Assembly: GCF_019468465.1 (NCBI RefSeq)
Contig: NZ_CP080519.1
Span: forward strand, 9,355,001-9,419,000
Source: Amycolatopsis sp. DSM 110486
Lineage (GTDB): Bacteria > Actinomycetota > Actinomycetes > Mycobacteriales > Pseudonocardiaceae
Direction of reading: 5' to 3'
Length of the DNA stretch: 64,000 bases
In this document: piece after piece, positions 16,765-26,845 of the stretch
Layout of the letters: each line of letters begins with the position of its first letter
How positions within the stretch are numbered: position 1 is the stretch's first letter
The notes under the pieces: model-generated
Databases searched by the model: none
Seen by the model: only the letters and a program-made list of their open reading frames with translations
What the model was told of the DNA's origin: nothing
Position numbers and translations under genes: made by a program

Positions 16765-17463
16765 ATGGCTGAACGTGTACTGCTGGTGACCGGAGCGTCG
16801 CGAGGGATCGGGGCGGCGACGGCCAGGCGCGCCGTGGCGGCGGGGTTCCGGGTGGCGCTCGTGGCCCGGAAAGCCGAGGCCGTGGCCCCGCTCGTCGCCG
16901 AGTTCGGCGAGGAAAACGCGCTGGCGCTGGCCGCCGACGTCACCGACTGGCGGGGTGTGTCGGGCGCGGTCGAGGCGACGCTGGCGCGGTTCGGGCGGCT
17001 GGACGCGGCTTTCGCGAATGCCGGGATCGGCATGGGCGTGTCGTTCTTCGGCGACGGCGGCGCGGAACCCGAACAGTGGCGGGAACTGGTGCTGACGAAC
17101 GTCTACGGTCCCGCGCTCACGGCCCGTGCCGTGCTGCCGGCGTTGGCGGCCACGAGCGGTCATCTCGTGCTGACCGGTTCGGTCGCCGGCCGTTACCCGC
17201 GCAAGGGGAGCCTGTACTCGGCGACGAAGTGGGCGGTGAGCGGGCTGGCGGCGGGGATCCGGAAGGAGGCCGTGGGCACCGGCGTGCGGGTGACGCTGGT
17301 GCAGCCCGGCATCACCGACACCGACATCCTGACCGACGAGCAGCGGCGCAAGCCGAAGCTCGAGGCCGACGACGTCGCCCGCGCGGTGCTCTACGCCCTG
17401 GAGCAGCCGCCGACGGTGGACGTCAACGAGATCATGGTCCGCCCGACCGGGCAGGTCCTTTAA
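16765..17463 (+). CDS. short-chain dehydrogenase/reductase
   Basis: 232 aa classical SDR: cofactor motif TGASRGIG (residues 8-15), NAG motif (AFANAGIG), active-site Ser in LTGSVAGRYPRKG and the catalytic Tyr-x3-Lys in LYSATK. Reduces or oxidises a carbonyl/alcohol using NAD(P)(H); substrate not predictable. It lies divergently from pafB and its last codons overlap the convergent BNR-repeat gene by 4 nt. Confidence 0.9.
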   Translation: MAERVLLVTGASRGIGAATARRAVAAGFRVALVARKAEAVAPLVAEFGEENALALAADVTDWRGVSGAVEATLARFGRLDAAFANAGIGMGVSFFGDGGAEPEQWRELVLTNVYGPALTARAVLPALAATSGHLVLTGSVAGRYPRKGSLYSATKWAVSGLAAGIRKEAVGTGVRVTLVQPGITDTDILTDEQRRKPKLEADDVARAVLYALEQPPTVDVNEIMVRPTGQVL

Positions 17464-18503
17464 CGCTGCAGAAGGGCGACGCGGCCGCCGGTGCCACTCG
17501 CCCAGCAGCTGCCCGCGGGCACGCAGTCGACGGTGTCGAAGCTGCCGCTGTCGAACCGCGTCCAGTGGCGGCCGCCGTCGGGGCTGAGGTCGCTACCGCT
17601 CGGGCCGACGGCGATGACGGAGCCGCCGAGCCACGCGAGCCCGGAGCGGTAGCCCGCGGGGTAGTGCGCCGGCGTGCGCCACGTACGGCCGCGGTCGGCG
17701 CTGAGCGCGACGGCCGGGCCGGGCGCCGTGGGGTTCGCGAAGTCCCCGCCGATCGCGACGCCTTGCCACGGCGTGCGGAACGCGAGCGCGAACACGCCGG
17801 CGGACGCGCTGCTGGGCAGGGGGGTGTCGGCGACGGTCCAGTGGCGCCCGGCGTCGCCGGTGTGCAGCACGCGGGCGCGGTCCCCGCCGCCCATCGCGAG
17901 CCACGCGTCGAACGGCCCGGAGGTGGCCACGCACTGGCCGCTCGCCGCGAAGCCCGCTTCGCCGGGCAGGGCAGGCGGGAACGCGCTGTCGGGGATCTGC
18001 CGCCAGGTACGGCCGCCGTCCGCGGTGGCCTGCATGCGGAACTTCCCGTCGACGGGGTCGCTCATCGCGAGACCGCGCCAGGGGTCGAAGAAGGCGAGGC
18101 AGTCATAGAACGCTTTCGGGTCGGGGTTGGCGAACGTCTGGCGCCAGTGCCGGCCGGCGTCGTCGGTGCGGTAGACGCGCGAGTCCTCCCCTGGGCCGAT
18201 GGAGAGCACCACGGCGTGGTCGGCGTCGAAGGCCTCGATGTCGCGGAACTCCAGCGTCTCCGTGCCGGGCGGCCCGACGGGGCTCCAGGTACGGCCGCCG
18301 TCGGTGGTGCGCAAGACGGTCCCCTGCGTGCCGCTGACCCACGCCACGCGCCCGCTGACGGCCGAAAGCCCCCGGAACTGCGCCGTGACCCCGGTCGGCG
18401 TCAGCCGCCACGACGGCAGCCGCTCAGCCGCGCCCGCCACCCCGCCGGCGACCAGCGGCAGCACCGCACCCAGCAGAACCACCAACGCACGCACGACCCG
18501 CAT
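17460..18503 (-). CDS. secreted BNR/Asp-box repeat protein (Ycf48-like beta-propeller)
   Basis: 347 aa with a Sec signal peptide (ALVVLLGAVLPLVAGGVAGA). At least six Asp-box units recur: TTDGGRTWSP, TDDAGRHWRQ, TADGGRTWRQ, TGDAGRHWTV, SADRGRTWRT and SPDGGRHWTR, giving a predicted six- or seven-bladed propeller. Sialidase catalytic residues are not recognisable, so it is more like the plant/cyanobacterial Ycf48 type or the actinobacterial oxidoreductase-annotated relatives of unknown role. It lies downstream of pafA, behind a strong hairpin terminator, so probably has its own promoter. Confidence 0.82.
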   Translation of the reverse strand: MRVVRALVVLLGAVLPLVAGGVAGAAERLPSWRLTPTGVTAQFRGLSAVSGRVAWVSGTQGTVLRTTDGGRTWSPVGPPGTETLEFRDIEAFDADHAVVLSIGPGEDSRVYRTDDAGRHWRQTFANPDPKAFYDCLAFFDPWRGLAMSDPVDGKFRMQATADGGRTWRQIPDSAFPPALPGEAGFAASGQCVATSGPFDAWLAMGGGDRARVLHTGDAGRHWTVADTPLPSSASAGVFALAFRTPWQGVAIGGDFANPTAPGPAVALSADRGRTWRTPAHYPAGYRSGLAWLGGSVIAVGPSGSDLSPDGGRHWTRFDSGSFDTVDCVPAGSCWASGTGGRVALLQR

Positions 18504-18599
18504 GCGGCCGATCTTGCCGCACCCGGACGGCGACTTTCGTCGGGAACGCCGGATCTGCCGACCGCCCTTCAGGCCCGAGCCGAGTGCACCGGAAATGCC

Positions 18600-18634
18600 C
18601 GAGGGTCGCCCCGCGTGGTGCGGGGCGACCCTCG
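18600..18634 (-). terminator. hairpin terminator after pafA
   Basis: Perfect 15-bp stem CGAGGGTCGCCCCGC (18600-18614) with GCGGGGCGACCCTCG (18620-18634), 5-nt loop, 20 nt beyond the pafA stop. Confidence 0.8.
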
Positions 18635-18654
18635 ACGGCTGCGGTCCTGGCGGG

Positions 18655-20013
18655 TTACAGCGAGCTGATCAGGCGTTCGACTCGCTCGTCCACCGAGCGG
18701 AACGGGTCCTTGCACAGCACGGTGCGCTGGGCCTGGTCGTTGAGCTTGAGGTGGACCCAGTCGACGGTGAAGTCGCGGCCGGCGGCCTGGGCGGCGGCGA
18801 TGAAGTCGCCGCGGAGCTTCGCGCGGGTGGTCTGGGGCGGGGTGTCCTTCGCGGCTTCGATCTCGCCGTCGTCGGTGACGCGCTTGACCAGGCCCTTGCG
18901 CTGCAGCAGGTCGAAGATGCCCCGGCCGCGGCGGATGTCGTGGTAGGCGAGGTCGAGCTGGGCGATGCGGGGGCTGGAGAGGTCCAGGTCGTGCTTCGCG
19001 CGGTAGCGCTCGACGAGGCGGTGCTTGATGGCCCAGTCGATCTCGGTGTCGATCTTGGCGAAGTCCTGCTGCTCGACGGCCTCCAGCGCGCGGCCCCACA
19101 GCTCGACCACGCGCTCGTTGGCGGGGGTGGAGCCGTTTTCCTTGAGGTGCTGCACGGCGCGCGCGTGGTACTCGCGCTGGATGTCGAGCGCCGAGGCCTC
19201 GCGGCCGCCGGCGAGGCGGACCTGGCGGCGGCCGGTGAGGTCGTGGCTGATCTCGCGGATCGCCCGGATCGGGTTGTCGAGGGTGAAGTCGCGGAACTGG
19301 ACGCCGGCCTCGATCATCTCGAGCACCAGGTTCGCCGACCCGATCTTGAGCATCGTGGTGGGCTCGGCCATGTTCGAGTCGCCCACGATCACGTGCAGGC
19401 GCCGGTAGCGCTCGGCGTCGGCGTGGGGCTCGTCGCGGGTGTTGATGATGGGACGCGAGCGCGTGGTGGCGCTGGAGACGCCCTCCCAGATGTGCTCCGC
19501 GCGCTGAGAGAGGCAGTACACAGCGCCGCGCGGGGTCTGCAGGACCTTGCCCGCGCCGCAGATGAGCTGGCGGGTGACGAGGAAGGGCAGCAGCACGTCG
19601 GCGATCCGGGAGAACTCGCCGGCGCGCGTCACGAGGTAGTTCTCGTGACAGCCGTAGGAATTGCCCGCGGAGTCGGTGTTGTTCTTGAACAGGAAGATGT
19701 CGCCGCCGATGCCCTCGTCGGCCAGCCGGCGCTCGGCGTCGACCAGCAGGTCCTCGAGGATCCGCTCACCGGCCTTGTCGTGCGTGACCAGTTGCGTGAG
19801 GTCGTCGCACTCGGCCGTCGCGTACTCGGGGTGCGAGCCCACGTCGAGGTAGAGCCGGGAGCCGTTGGACAGGAAGACGTTCGACGAGCGTCCCCAGGAC
19901 ACGACCCGCCGGAAGAGATACCGCGCGACCTCGTCGGGCGAGAGCCTGCGCTGACCGTGGAAGGTGCACGTGACCCCGAACTCGGTCTCGATGCCAAAGA
20001 TCCGCCGCTGCAT
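18655..20013 (-). CDS. pafA: Pup--protein ligase PafA
   Basis: 452 aa, the same length as M. tuberculosis PafA. Carboxylate-amine ligase fold related to glutamine synthetase: ATP/Mg motif [12 protein letters not shown] with Glu residues near the N-terminus, the catalytic Asp57 in [13 protein letters not shown], and the nucleotide region [20 protein letters not shown]. It joins the C-terminal Glu side-chain carboxylate of Pup to a lysine of target proteins using ATP, marking them for the proteasome. A TACTCT box 6 nt before ATG suggests a leaderless mRNA. Followed by a terminator; separate from prcBA by two plus-strand genes. Confidence 0.98.
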   Translation of the reverse strand: MQRRIFGIETEFGVTCTFHGQRRLSPDEVARYLFRRVVSWGRSSNVFLSNGSRLYLDVGSHPEYATAECDDLTQLVTHDKAGERILEDLLVDAERRLADEGIGGDIFLFKNNTDSAGNSYGCHENYLVTRAGEFSRIADVLLPFLVTRQLICGAGKVLQTPRGAVYCLSQRAEHIWEGVSSATTRSRPIINTRDEPHADAERYRRLHVIVGDSNMAEPTTMLKIGSANLVLEMIEAGVQFRDFTLDNPIRAIREISHDLTGRRQVRLAGGREASALDIQREYHARAVQHLKENGSTPANERVVELWGRALEAVEQQDFAKIDTEIDWAIKHRLVERYRAKHDLDLSSPRIAQLDLAYHDIRRGRGIFDLLQRKGLVKRVTDDGEIEAAKDTPPQTTRAKLRGDFIAAAQAAGRDFTVDWVHLKLNDQAQRTVLCKDPFRSVDERVERLISSL

Positions 20014-20019
20014 CTCACC

Positions 20020-20025
20020 AGAGTA
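20020..20025 (-). promoter_or_regulatory. leaderless -10 box for pafA
   Basis: TACTCT on the minus strand, 6 nt before ATG 20013. Confidence 0.6.
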
Positions 20026-20077
20026 GGCGCTGCACCCCCTTGAGCGGTGCGCCGTTCGGGCGGCGACACGCGGTCGG

Positions 20078-20083
20078 TACGTT
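20078..20083 (+). promoter_or_regulatory. -10 box of the PAP2-lipid kinase gene
   Basis: TACGTT, 7 nt before a GTG at 20091. Either translation starts there without a leader, or a 69-nt leader precedes GTG 20160, which has AGAAGAGG in front of it. Confidence 0.45.
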
Positions 20084-20159
20084 GCGTGGGGTGAGAAATC
20101 GCGCGAATCCGGCGACGGAGCAACGCGACCCACGCCGGACGGAGAAGAGGTCAACAACG

Positions 20160-21659
20160 GTGTTGCACCAGCTCAGCCGCCCGTTCCGGAAGGTCGGGCG
20201 CACCGATCGGGCCCTGATCCGCCACAGTGCGGCCCTGCCGAGGACCCGCGCCGACGATGTTCTCGGCTGGCTTTCCAAATCCGCCAACAAGTCGCGCCTG
20301 TGGTGGGTCGTGGCCGCCGCGCTGGCCGCCCGCAAGGGTGCGACGCGCCGGGGAGCGCTGCGCGGAATGGTCGCCATCGCCGGGGCCAGCGCCGCGGCGA
20401 ACCTGCTCGGCAAGCCGCTGTTCCCCCGGCGGCGCCCGGCCGAGGACGAGGTGCCCGAGCACCGGCGGCTGCGCAAGCGGCCCACGTCCTCGTCGTTCCC
20501 GTCCGGCCACGCCGCCTCGGCCGCCGCGTTCGCCACGGCCGTCGCGATGGAGTCACCGAAGGCCGGGCTCGTCGTCGCACCGCTGGCGGGCGCGGTGGCG
20601 TACTCGCGGGTGCACACCGGCGTCCACTGGCCCAGCGACGTCGGCGCCGGCCTGGTGATCGGCGTCGGGGTCGCCGCCCTGACGAGGCACTGGTGGCCGC
20701 TGCACCCCGACGTGCCCGCCCGCACCGCGCACACGGCCGAAGCGCCGGAAATGCGCGACGGCGAGGACATGCTGGCCCTGGTCAACCCGCACTCCGGCGT
20801 CGACGGCCAGGACCCGACCGAGGACGTGCGCTACGCCTGGCCCAAGGCCACGCTCCTCTACCCCGACCCGCGCCAGGACCTGCGCGACCAGCTCGCAGCC
20901 GAGATCGACGCCCGCGGCGGCACCGTGCGCGCGCTGGGCGTGGCCGGTGGTGACGGCACGGTCGCCGCGGTCGCGTCCGTGGCCGCCGAACGCGGCCTGC
21001 CGCTCGCGCTCATCCCCGCGGGCACGCTCAACCACTTCGCCCGTGACGTCGGCGTGCGCTCGATGCCCGACGCCGACGCGGCCACCGAAGCCGGCAACGC
21101 CGTCGGCATCGACCTCGGCGAGGTCGAGGTCCACGGCGCGGGCGAGCCGGAGCACCGCTGGTTCGTGAACACCGCGAGCCTCGGCGGCTACCCCGAGATG
21201 GTCCGGCTGCGCGAGAAGCTGCAGCAGAAGCACCCGAAATGGCCTGCGGCCGCGCTGGCACTCGCCCGCGTGCTGCGCCGCGCGAAACCCCTGCCCATCC
21301 TGCTCAACGACGAACCCGCCGACGTCTGGCTGATCTTCGTCGGCAACGGCACCTACTCCCCCAAGGGCTTCGCGCCGTCGCGCCGCCCGGCCCTCGACAC
21401 CGGCCTGCTCGACGTGCGCTACCTGCGCGCCGACGTGCCGTACTCCCGCGCCCGGTTCCTGCTCGCGATGGTGACCAACAGCCTCAACGCCAGCCACGTC
21501 TACCAGCAACTGGACCTGCCGGAGCTGCGCGTGAAGCTGCTCGGCGGCAACCGCCGCGTCGCCACCGACGGCGAGGTCGGGCCACTCGGCAACGAGTTCA
21601 CCTTCCGCGCCCGCCCCAGCGCCCTGACGATCTACCGCAACCCCGACAACCGGGCTTGA
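20160..21659 (+). CDS. PAP2 phosphatase-diacylglycerol kinase fusion
   Basis: About 499 aa. The N-terminal PAP2 domain has all three phosphatase signatures: K-x6-RP (KPLFPRRRP), FPSGH, and SR-x5-H-x3-D ([12 protein letters not shown]). The C-terminal half is a lipid kinase with GGDGT and [13 protein letters not shown]. One enzyme could thus remove and add phosphate on lipid intermediates at the membrane, for example phosphatidic acid/diacylglycerol or polyprenyl phosphates; substrate unknown. GTG 20160 follows an AGAAGAGG ribosome binding site and matches where homologous proteins begin; GTG 20091, 7 nt after a -10 box, is the alternative. Divergent from pafA. Confidence 0.9.
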   Translation: MLHQLSRPFRKVGRTDRALIRHSAALPRTRADDVLGWLSKSANKSRLWWVVAAALAARKGATRRGALRGMVAIAGASAAANLLGKPLFPRRRPAEDEVPEHRRLRKRPTSSSFPSGHAASAAAFATAVAMESPKAGLVVAPLAGAVAYSRVHTGVHWPSDVGAGLVIGVGVAALTRHWWPLHPDVPARTAHTAEAPEMRDGEDMLALVNPHSGVDGQDPTEDVRYAWPKATLLYPDPRQDLRDQLAAEIDARGGTVRALGVAGGDGTVAAVASVAAERGLPLALIPAGTLNHFARDVGVRSMPDADAATEAGNAVGIDLGEVEVHGAGEPEHRWFVNTASLGGYPEMVRLREKLQQKHPKWPAAALALARVLRRAKPLPILLNDEPADVWLIFVGNGTYSPKGFAPSRRPALDTGLLDVRYLRADVPYSRARFLLAMVTNSLNASHVYQQLDLPELRVKLLGGNRRVATDGEVGPLGNEFTFRARPSALTIYRNPDNRA

Positions 21660-21780
21660 CCAGCGCTTTACCCGCTCACAGCGAATCCACAGCGCCTCGT
21701 CCCTAGCGTGATCACGTCAGGTGCGGGCGACCCTGCCCGCTTCCGTTCACGGCAGGGAACCCCCTCGTGCGTTTTTCCTC

Positions 21781-23001
21781 ATGCGATGCCACGCGCCCGG
21801 CGGTGCGGTCGTGATGCCACAGGCCGCGGTCGACCCGGTACTGCCGCCCGACATCACGGCGCAGGCGCGTGACCTCGGCCCGCTCGAGTCACCGGCGATC
21901 TGGCTGACCGCCGCCGGCGCGGCCGTCGCCGTGCTCGCCGTGACCATCGTGCTCGGGCACCACCGGCGCGCCCGCCGCTGGGGAACCGGCGGCGCGGTGG
22001 TGCTCTTCCTCCTCGCGGCCGTGACCGCCGTGAACAGCTACGTCGGCTACGTCCGCACCCCCGGCGACCTCGGCCGGCTCTTCGAACGCGGCTCCGGCGC
22101 GGCCGACGCCGTGGCGATGCTGCTCGACGACGGCGCCGACGAACCCGATGCGCCGGCCGACACCGCCGCCACCGCGCAGCACCACCCCACGGTGGTGAGC
22201 ACCGGGCAACGCGTCGACGTGCTCAGCCTGCCCGACCCCGCCGACGCCGTGCCCTCGGGCGAGAACTACGTGATCCTGCCGCCCGGCTACGACGACCCGG
22301 CCAACGCCGACCACCGCTACCCCGTCGTCTACCTGATCCACGGCTACCCCTACGGCGGCCCGCGCGACTGGCTCACCTCCGGCGCCGCGCCCGACGCGCT
22401 GAGAAACCTCGAAGCCGACCACGTGATCGCCCCGATGATCGTGGTCAGCGTCGACCTCACGGCCGGCATGCCCAGCAAGGACTGGGAAGGCCTCGACGTC
22501 CCCGGCGGCCCGCAACTCGAGACCTACCTCGCCAAAACCGTCGTCACCGGCGTCGACCACCACTACCGGACCCTCGCCGACCGCCGCCACCGCGCACTCG
22601 GCGGCATGTCCGGCGGCGGCTTCGCCGCCCTCAACACCGGCCTGCACCACCTCGACGAGTTCGCCACCCTCGTGATCGCCCTGCCCTACGACGACCTCAA
22701 CGACTCCATCGGCGTCCTCGACGGCCATCCCTCAGCCATCGCCGCGAACACGCCACGCCATTACCTGCCGACGATGACGTTCACCGCACCGATCTCCGTG
22801 CTCCTCGCGGCCGGCACCGGCGCCCCCACCGACGTCACCACGGCCCACCGCATCGCCGACGCGCTGCACCGCCGCGGCCAGGAAGCCGTCGTCCACACCG
22901 AACACGGCTTCAACCACACCTGGCACACCGCCCGCGCGACGCTGCCCTACCTCCTGGCCTTCGCCGACCAGAACTTCCGCAGCCCCACGCCGGCGTCCTG
23001 A
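21781..23001 (+). CDS. membrane-anchored esterase (alpha/beta hydrolase, esterase D/antigen 85-like)
   Basis: About 406 aa. Two membrane helices near the N-terminus (AIWLTAAGAAVAVLAVTIVL and AVVLFLLAAVTAVNSYVG) place the catalytic domain outside. The domain starts at YVILPPGYDDPAN, has an oxyanion region VVYLIHGYPYGG, the nucleophile Ser in GGMSGGGFA and a late His in HGFNHTWH. It resembles esterase D/FrmB and mycolyltransferase folds; the substrate is unknown and no mycolate genes are nearby. Start is uncertain: ATG 21781, GTG 21811 and ATG 21814 are in frame. It converges with prcA across a hairpin. Confidence 0.82.
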   Translation: MRCHAPGGAVVMPQAAVDPVLPPDITAQARDLGPLESPAIWLTAAGAAVAVLAVTIVLGHHRRARRWGTGGAVVLFLLAAVTAVNSYVGYVRTPGDLGRLFERGSGAADAVAMLLDDGADEPDAPADTAATAQHHPTVVSTGQRVDVLSLPDPADAVPSGENYVILPPGYDDPANADHRYPVVYLIHGYPYGGPRDWLTSGAAPDALRNLEADHVIAPMIVVSVDLTAGMPSKDWEGLDVPGGPQLETYLAKTVVTGVDHHYRTLADRRHRALGGMSGGGFAALNTGLHHLDEFATLVIALPYDDLNDSIGVLDGHPSAIAANTPRHYLPTMTFTAPISVLLAAGTGAPTDVTTAHRIADALHRRGQEAVVHTEHGFNHTWHTARATLPYLLAFADQNFRSPTPAS

Positions 23002-23029
23002 ACCAGTCCTGAACCAGTCGTGAAACGCC

Positions 23030-23063
23030 GAGTGGGCCGCCCGGAAACCCGGGCGGCCCACTC
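23030..23063. terminator. bidirectional hairpin terminator
   Basis: GAGTGGGCCGCCCGG (23030-23044) pairs perfectly with CCGGGCGGCCCACTC (23049-23063), loop AAAC, between the convergent esterase and prcA genes. Confidence 0.85.
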
Positions 23064-23088
23064 GCACGACTACTTCACTCCTTGGCCG

Positions 23089-23865
23089 TCACTCCTTGGC
23101 GGAGTCACCGTTCGAGTCACCCTCGGCCGGCTTCTCGGCGTCGTCCTTCGCCGGCGGCTCGGGCAGCAGCGCGTCCAGCGCCGCCCCCGTCAGCCGGCGG
23201 AACGCCCGCCGCGGCCGCGCCCGGTCCAGCACCGCGACCTCGAGCTTGATCTGGTCCGGCTCGGCAACCGCACCGTTGTTGCCGTTCGCCGTCGAAGCGG
23301 TCGCCCGCAGGCCCTCGATCGCCGTCGCCAGCGCCGTCGCCAGATCGTGCTCCGGGTCGACGGTGTCCTTCAGCTTCGTACTGATCGGCTCGGTCTGGCC
23401 ACCCATCACCACGAACGGCGACTCGTCGAAGATCGACCCGTCGTAGGTCAGCCGGTACAGCTGGTCCTCCGACTGGTTCGCCCCGACCTCGGCGACACAC
23501 ACCTCCACCTCGAACGGCTTCAGCTGCTCGGTGAAGATGCTGCCCAGCGTCGCGGCATACGCGTTCGCCAGCGCCCGCGCGCTCACGTCACGCCGGTCGT
23601 ACTGGTAGCCCTTCAGGTCCGCGTGCCGGATCCCCGCCACCCGCAGGTTCTCGAACTCCGAGTAGCGGCCCACCGCGGCGAACCCGATCCGGTCGTAGAT
23701 CTCCGACACCTTGTGCAAGGTCGCCGACGGATTCTCCGCCACGAACAGCACCCCGCCGGAGTACTTCAGCACCACCACGCTCCGGCCGCGCGCGATGCCC
23801 TTGCGCGCCAGCTCGGAACGCTCCCGCATCAGCTGCTCGGGAGAGGCATACAACGGCATCGTCAC
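23089..23865 (-). CDS. prcA: 20S proteasome alpha subunit
   Basis: 258 aa. The alpha-type N-terminal helix [20 protein letters not shown], then the proteasome sandwich fold ([46 protein letters not shown]). Two heptameric alpha rings form the gated ends of the barrel and dock the Mpa C-terminus. The C-terminal tail (about 30 residues, acidic, [17 protein letters not shown]) is longer than the core needs. GTG 23865 has GGAG at suitable distance; ATG 23859 is possible. It lies 68 nt downstream of prcB and is surely cotranscribed. Confidence 0.97.
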   Translation of the reverse strand: MTMPLYASPEQLMRERSELARKGIARGRSVVVLKYSGGVLFVAENPSATLHKVSEIYDRIGFAAVGRYSEFENLRVAGIRHADLKGYQYDRRDVSARALANAYAATLGSIFTEQLKPFEVEVCVAEVGANQSEDQLYRLTYDGSIFDESPFVVMGGQTEPISTKLKDTVDPEHDLATALATAIEGLRATASTANGNNGAVAEPDQIKLEVAVLDRARPRRAFRRLTGAALDALLPEPPAKDDAEKPAEGDSNGDSAKE

Positions 23866-23933
23866 GGTGTCGGCTCCACGTTCTCCGGTGTACCGGCGGT
23901 CGAAGGTTCTGCGTTCGGGAAAGTCACCGGCGA

Positions 23934-24800
23934 TCAGCTCGGCCGGTGGTGCGTGCGCTCGGCGCGGCCGGCCACCACGGCCTCCGCCACCGCCGCCGTC
24001 TGCTCCGACGGCAGCTGCACCGCACCGGTCTCGGCGGTGATCGTGACAACGCTCGGGAAGATGCGCCGCACCAGGTCCGGCCCGCCACTCGCCGTGTCGT
24101 CGTCCGCGGCGTCGTACAACGACTCCACGGCCGCGCGCACTGCGGCGTCGACATCCGCGTCGGGGTCATACAGCTTCTTCAGCGCCGACTTCGCGAACAG
24201 CGAACCCGAACCGACACCCGCGTACCCGGCGTTCTCCTCGTAGCGCCCACCGGCGGCGTCGTACGAGATGATCCGGCCGGCGCGCTTCGCGTCCTCGGCC
24301 TCCAGGTCATAGCCCACGAACATCGGCACCACCGCCAGACCCGCCATCGCCATCTCCAGGTTGGCCTTCACCATCCCGGCCAGCTTGTTCGTCTTGCCGT
24401 CCAGCGACAGCGACACACCCTCGATCTTCTCGTAGTGCGCCAGCTCCACCGCGTACAACCGGACCATCTCCACGGCCAGGCCCGCGGTACCCGCGATCCC
24501 CACCGCCGAGTACTCGTCCGTGACGTGCACCTTCTCGATGTCCCGGCTCGCGATCAGATTCCCCGACGTCGCCCGCCGGTCACCCGCGATCAGCACACCC
24601 CCGGCGAACGTCAGCGCCACGATCGTGGTCCCGTGCGGCACCGCCAGCTCACCCGCCCCGGACGACGGCACCCGCCGCGCCGGCAACAGCTCAGGCGCCT
24701 GCGCCCGCACGAAGTCCGCGAACGACGACGAAGCCGGCGAGAAGTACGAAGCAGGCAGGCCGGGTCCCGAAAAACCCGCCCGAGGGAAGGTGTTGTCCAT
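23934..24800 (-). CDS. prcB: 20S proteasome beta subunit (precursor)
   Basis: 288 aa. A 57-residue propeptide ends in VPHG and is removed to expose Thr58 ([11 protein letters not shown]) as the N-terminal nucleophile; the propeptide length equals that of M. tuberculosis. Catalytic-site partners are visible: Asp in [10 protein letters not shown], and Lys in the same region ([17 protein letters not shown]). Beta rings line the proteolytic chamber that degrades pupylated proteins. It follows pup by about 208 nt, including an imperfect hairpin, so it may be read partly from the pup promoter and partly from its own. Confidence 0.97.
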   Translation of the reverse strand: MDNTFPRAGFSGPGLPASYFSPASSSFADFVRAQAPELLPARRVPSSGAGELAVPHGTTIVALTFAGGVLIAGDRRATSGNLIASRDIEKVHVTDEYSAVGIAGTAGLAVEMVRLYAVELAHYEKIEGVSLSLDGKTNKLAGMVKANLEMAMAGLAVVPMFVGYDLEAEDAKRAGRIISYDAAGGRYEENAGYAGVGSGSLFAKSALKKLYDPDADVDAAVRAAVESLYDAADDDTASGGPDLVRRIFPSVVTITAETGAVQLPSEQTAAVAEAVVAGRAERTHHRPS

Positions 24801-24967
24801 ACGTGCTCTTGGTTCCCATCTGTATCGGCTGAAGAAACAACGCTGAGGCCGCGCGCCGAAGCCGTGCAACCCGACACAGTGCCGAGACGAACTCTGCCGC
24901 GCAACCCGTCGCCGCGCAGTATGTCGCCCGCACCGCCGAAGTCGTGCAGCGGCACGCCAACCGACAA

Positions 24968-24991
24968 CCGCCCCCGGAAACCCGAGGGCGG
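24968..24991 (-). terminator. imperfect hairpin after pup
   Basis: CCGCCCCCGG (24968-24977) pairs with CCGAGGGCGG (24982-24991), one C-A mismatch, loop AAAC; 18 nt beyond the pup stop and before prcB. It may act as a leaky terminator that makes pup mRNA more abundant than prcBA. Confidence 0.5.
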
Positions 24992-25008
24992 CTACCGGCC
25001 GCGAACGA

Positions 25009-25203
25009 CTACTCGCCGCCCTTCTGCACGTAGGCGCGAACGAAGTCCTCGGCGTTCTCCTCCAGCACGTCGTCGATCTCGTCGAGGATCGTGTCGACGT
25101 CCTCGCCGAGCTTCTCGCGCCGTTCCTGGCCCGCCGCTCCGGTGGCTTCGAACTCCTCGTCGGAGTCTCCACCGCCGTGCTTCTCGATCTTCTCCTGCGC
25201 CAT
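25009..25203 (-). CDS. pup: prokaryotic ubiquitin-like protein Pup
   Basis: 64 aa, mostly disordered, acidic. The conserved core [20 protein letters not shown] forms a helix on binding Mpa coiled coils; the end is [10 protein letters not shown]. The last codon is GAG followed by TAG, so Pup is made with a C-terminal Glu and can be used by PafA directly, with no deamidation. Mycobacterial Pup ends in Gln and needs Dop first. ATG 25203 is preceded by GGGAGG. It lies between dop and prcB on the same strand. Confidence 0.98.
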   Translation of the reverse strand: MAQEKIEKHGGGDSDEEFEATGAAGQERREKLGEDVDTILDEIDDVLEENAEDFVRAYVQKGGE

Positions 25204-25232
25204 ATCGCCTCCCGGTGTGGCCGATGATTCCT

Positions 25233-25255
25233 AGCCTACCCAGCGGCCCCGACAT
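25233..25255 (-). promoter_or_regulatory. pup promoter, partly PafBC-like
   Basis: TAGGCT (25238-25233, minus) is 29 nt before ATG. Eight nt upstream is ATGTCGGGG (25255-25247), which matches TTGTCRGTG at 7 of 9 positions. The -10 call is firmer than the PafBC call. Confidence 0.4.
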
Positions 25256-25302
25256 TCGGGGCAACGCCGCGATCCCGATCCGCGGCCCTGTGCCGGTTCG
25301 GA

Positions 25303-26805
25303 CTAGTCCGAACCGGTGATCGCCTCGACCAGCTCCTCGGCCGTCGCCGCCGCGTCCAGCAGCTTCCCGACGTGCGCCTTCGTGCCCCGCAGCGGCTCCA
25401 GCGTCGGGATCCGCACCAGCGACTCCTTGCCCACGTCGAAGATGACCGAATCCCACGACGCGGCCGCGATCGACGTCGCGTACTTCTCCAGAGCTCGGCC
25501 CCGGAAGTACGCCCGGGTGTCCGACGGCGGAGTCGTGATCGCCGCCTGGACCTCCTCCTCCGTGACCAGCCGCTTCATCGACCCACGCGTGACCAACCGG
25601 TTGTACAGGCCCTTCGCCAGCCGCACGTCCGAGTACTGCAAGTCCACCAGCCGCAACCGCGGCGCACCCCACGCCAGCTGGTCCCGCTCTCGGTACCCCT
25701 CCAGCAGCCGCAGCTTCGCCGGCCAGTCCAGCCGATCCGCGCACTCCTGCGGATCCCGCGTCAGCGCGTCCAGCACCTCGCCCCAGACCCGCAGGACCTC
25801 CTTCGACGCCTCGTCCGCACCCGTGCGCTCGAGGTTCGCCGACGCGATCTCGTGGTAGGCGAACTGCAGGTCCAGCCCCGAGAACTTCTTCCCGTTCGCC
25901 AGTTCGACCTTCGTCTTCAACGTCGGGTCGTGACTGATCTTGTGCACGGCCCGCACCGGCTCGTCCAGCTTCAGCTCGTCGAACCGGATCCCCGACTCGA
26001 TGAGGTCCAGGATCAGCGCCGTCGTACCCACCTTCAGGTAGGTCGAGTACTCCGACAGGTTCGCGTCACCGATGATGACGTGCAGCCGCCGGTACTTGTC
26101 CGCATCCGCGTGCGGCTCGTCGCGCGTGTTGATGATCCCGCGCTTCAGCGTCGTCTCCAGGCCGACCTCGACCTCGATGTAGTCCGACCGCTGCGACAGC
26201 TGAAAACCGGCCTCTTCGCTCTGCTGGCCGATCCCGACCCGCCCCGAGCCCGTCACCACCTGCCGCGACACGAAGAACGGCGTCAACCCGGCGATGATCG
26301 CGGTGAACGGCGTCGACCGCGAACACAGGTAGTTCTCGTGCGTGCCGTAACTCGCACCCTTGCCGTCCACGTTGTTCTTGTACAGCTGCAACGGCGGCTG
26401 ACCCGGCACGGACGCCGCCTTCAGCGCCGCCTCCTCCATCACCCGCTCGCCGGCCTTGTCCCAGATCACCGCGTCCCGCGCGTTCGTGACCTCAGGCGCC
26501 GAATACTCCGGGTGCGCGTGGTCCACATACAGGCGCGCGCCGTTCGTCAGAATGACGTTCGCGGCGCCCAGATCCTCCACGTCCGGGTCGTGCCCCGGCC
26601 CACCAGGACCCGTCAAGTCGAACCCGCGCGCGTCGCGCAACGGCGACTCCACCTCGTAGTCCCACCGGGCCCGGCGAGCCCGCGGAATGTCAGCAGCCGC
26701 CGCGTAGGCGAGCACCACCTGAGTCGAGGTGAGCACCGGGTTCGCCGTGGCGTCCCCAGGCACGGCGATGCCGTACTCGACTTCGGTTCCCATGATCCGA
26801 CGCAT
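25303..26805 (-). CDS. dop: depupylase/Pup deamidase Dop
   Basis: 500 aa, the expected Dop length. Start [17 protein letters not shown] carries the ATP/Mg Glu residues; Asp95 in [17 protein letters not shown] is the catalytic Asp; the insert that defines Dop (Dop loop, about residues 45-85, [16 protein letters not shown]) is present and distinguishes it from PafA. Dop removes Pup from substrates and, in species with Pup-Gln, deamidates Pup. Here Pup already ends in Glu, so only depupylation should be needed. Leaderless TAGGGT box 6 nt upstream; divergent from the NUDIX gene. Confidence 0.97.
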   Translation of the reverse strand: MRRIMGTEVEYGIAVPGDATANPVLTSTQVVLAYAAAADIPRARRARWDYEVESPLRDARGFDLTGPGGPGHDPDVEDLGAANVILTNGARLYVDHAHPEYSAPEVTNARDAVIWDKAGERVMEEAALKAASVPGQPPLQLYKNNVDGKGASYGTHENYLCSRSTPFTAIIAGLTPFFVSRQVVTGSGRVGIGQQSEEAGFQLSQRSDYIEVEVGLETTLKRGIINTRDEPHADADKYRRLHVIIGDANLSEYSTYLKVGTTALILDLIESGIRFDELKLDEPVRAVHKISHDPTLKTKVELANGKKFSGLDLQFAYHEIASANLERTGADEASKEVLRVWGEVLDALTRDPQECADRLDWPAKLRLLEGYRERDQLAWGAPRLRLVDLQYSDVRLAKGLYNRLVTRGSMKRLVTEEEVQAAITTPPSDTRAYFRGRALEKYATSIAAASWDSVIFDVGKESLVRIPTLEPLRGTKAHVGKLLDAAATAEELVEAITGSD

Positions 26806-26811
26806 ACCACC

Positions 26812-26817
26812 ACCCTA
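26812..26817 (-). promoter_or_regulatory. leaderless -10 box for dop
   Basis: TAGGGT on the minus strand, 6 nt before ATG 26805. Confidence 0.6.
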
Positions 26818-26833
26818 CGGGGTAAGGCCGTGC

Positions 26834-26839
26834 GACGAT
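26834..26839 (+). promoter_or_regulatory. weak leaderless -10 box for the NUDIX gene
   Basis: GACGAT (nAnnnT) 6 nt before ATG 26846, overlapping the dop upstream region. Confidence 0.35.
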
Positions 26840-26845
26840 GCCCCC

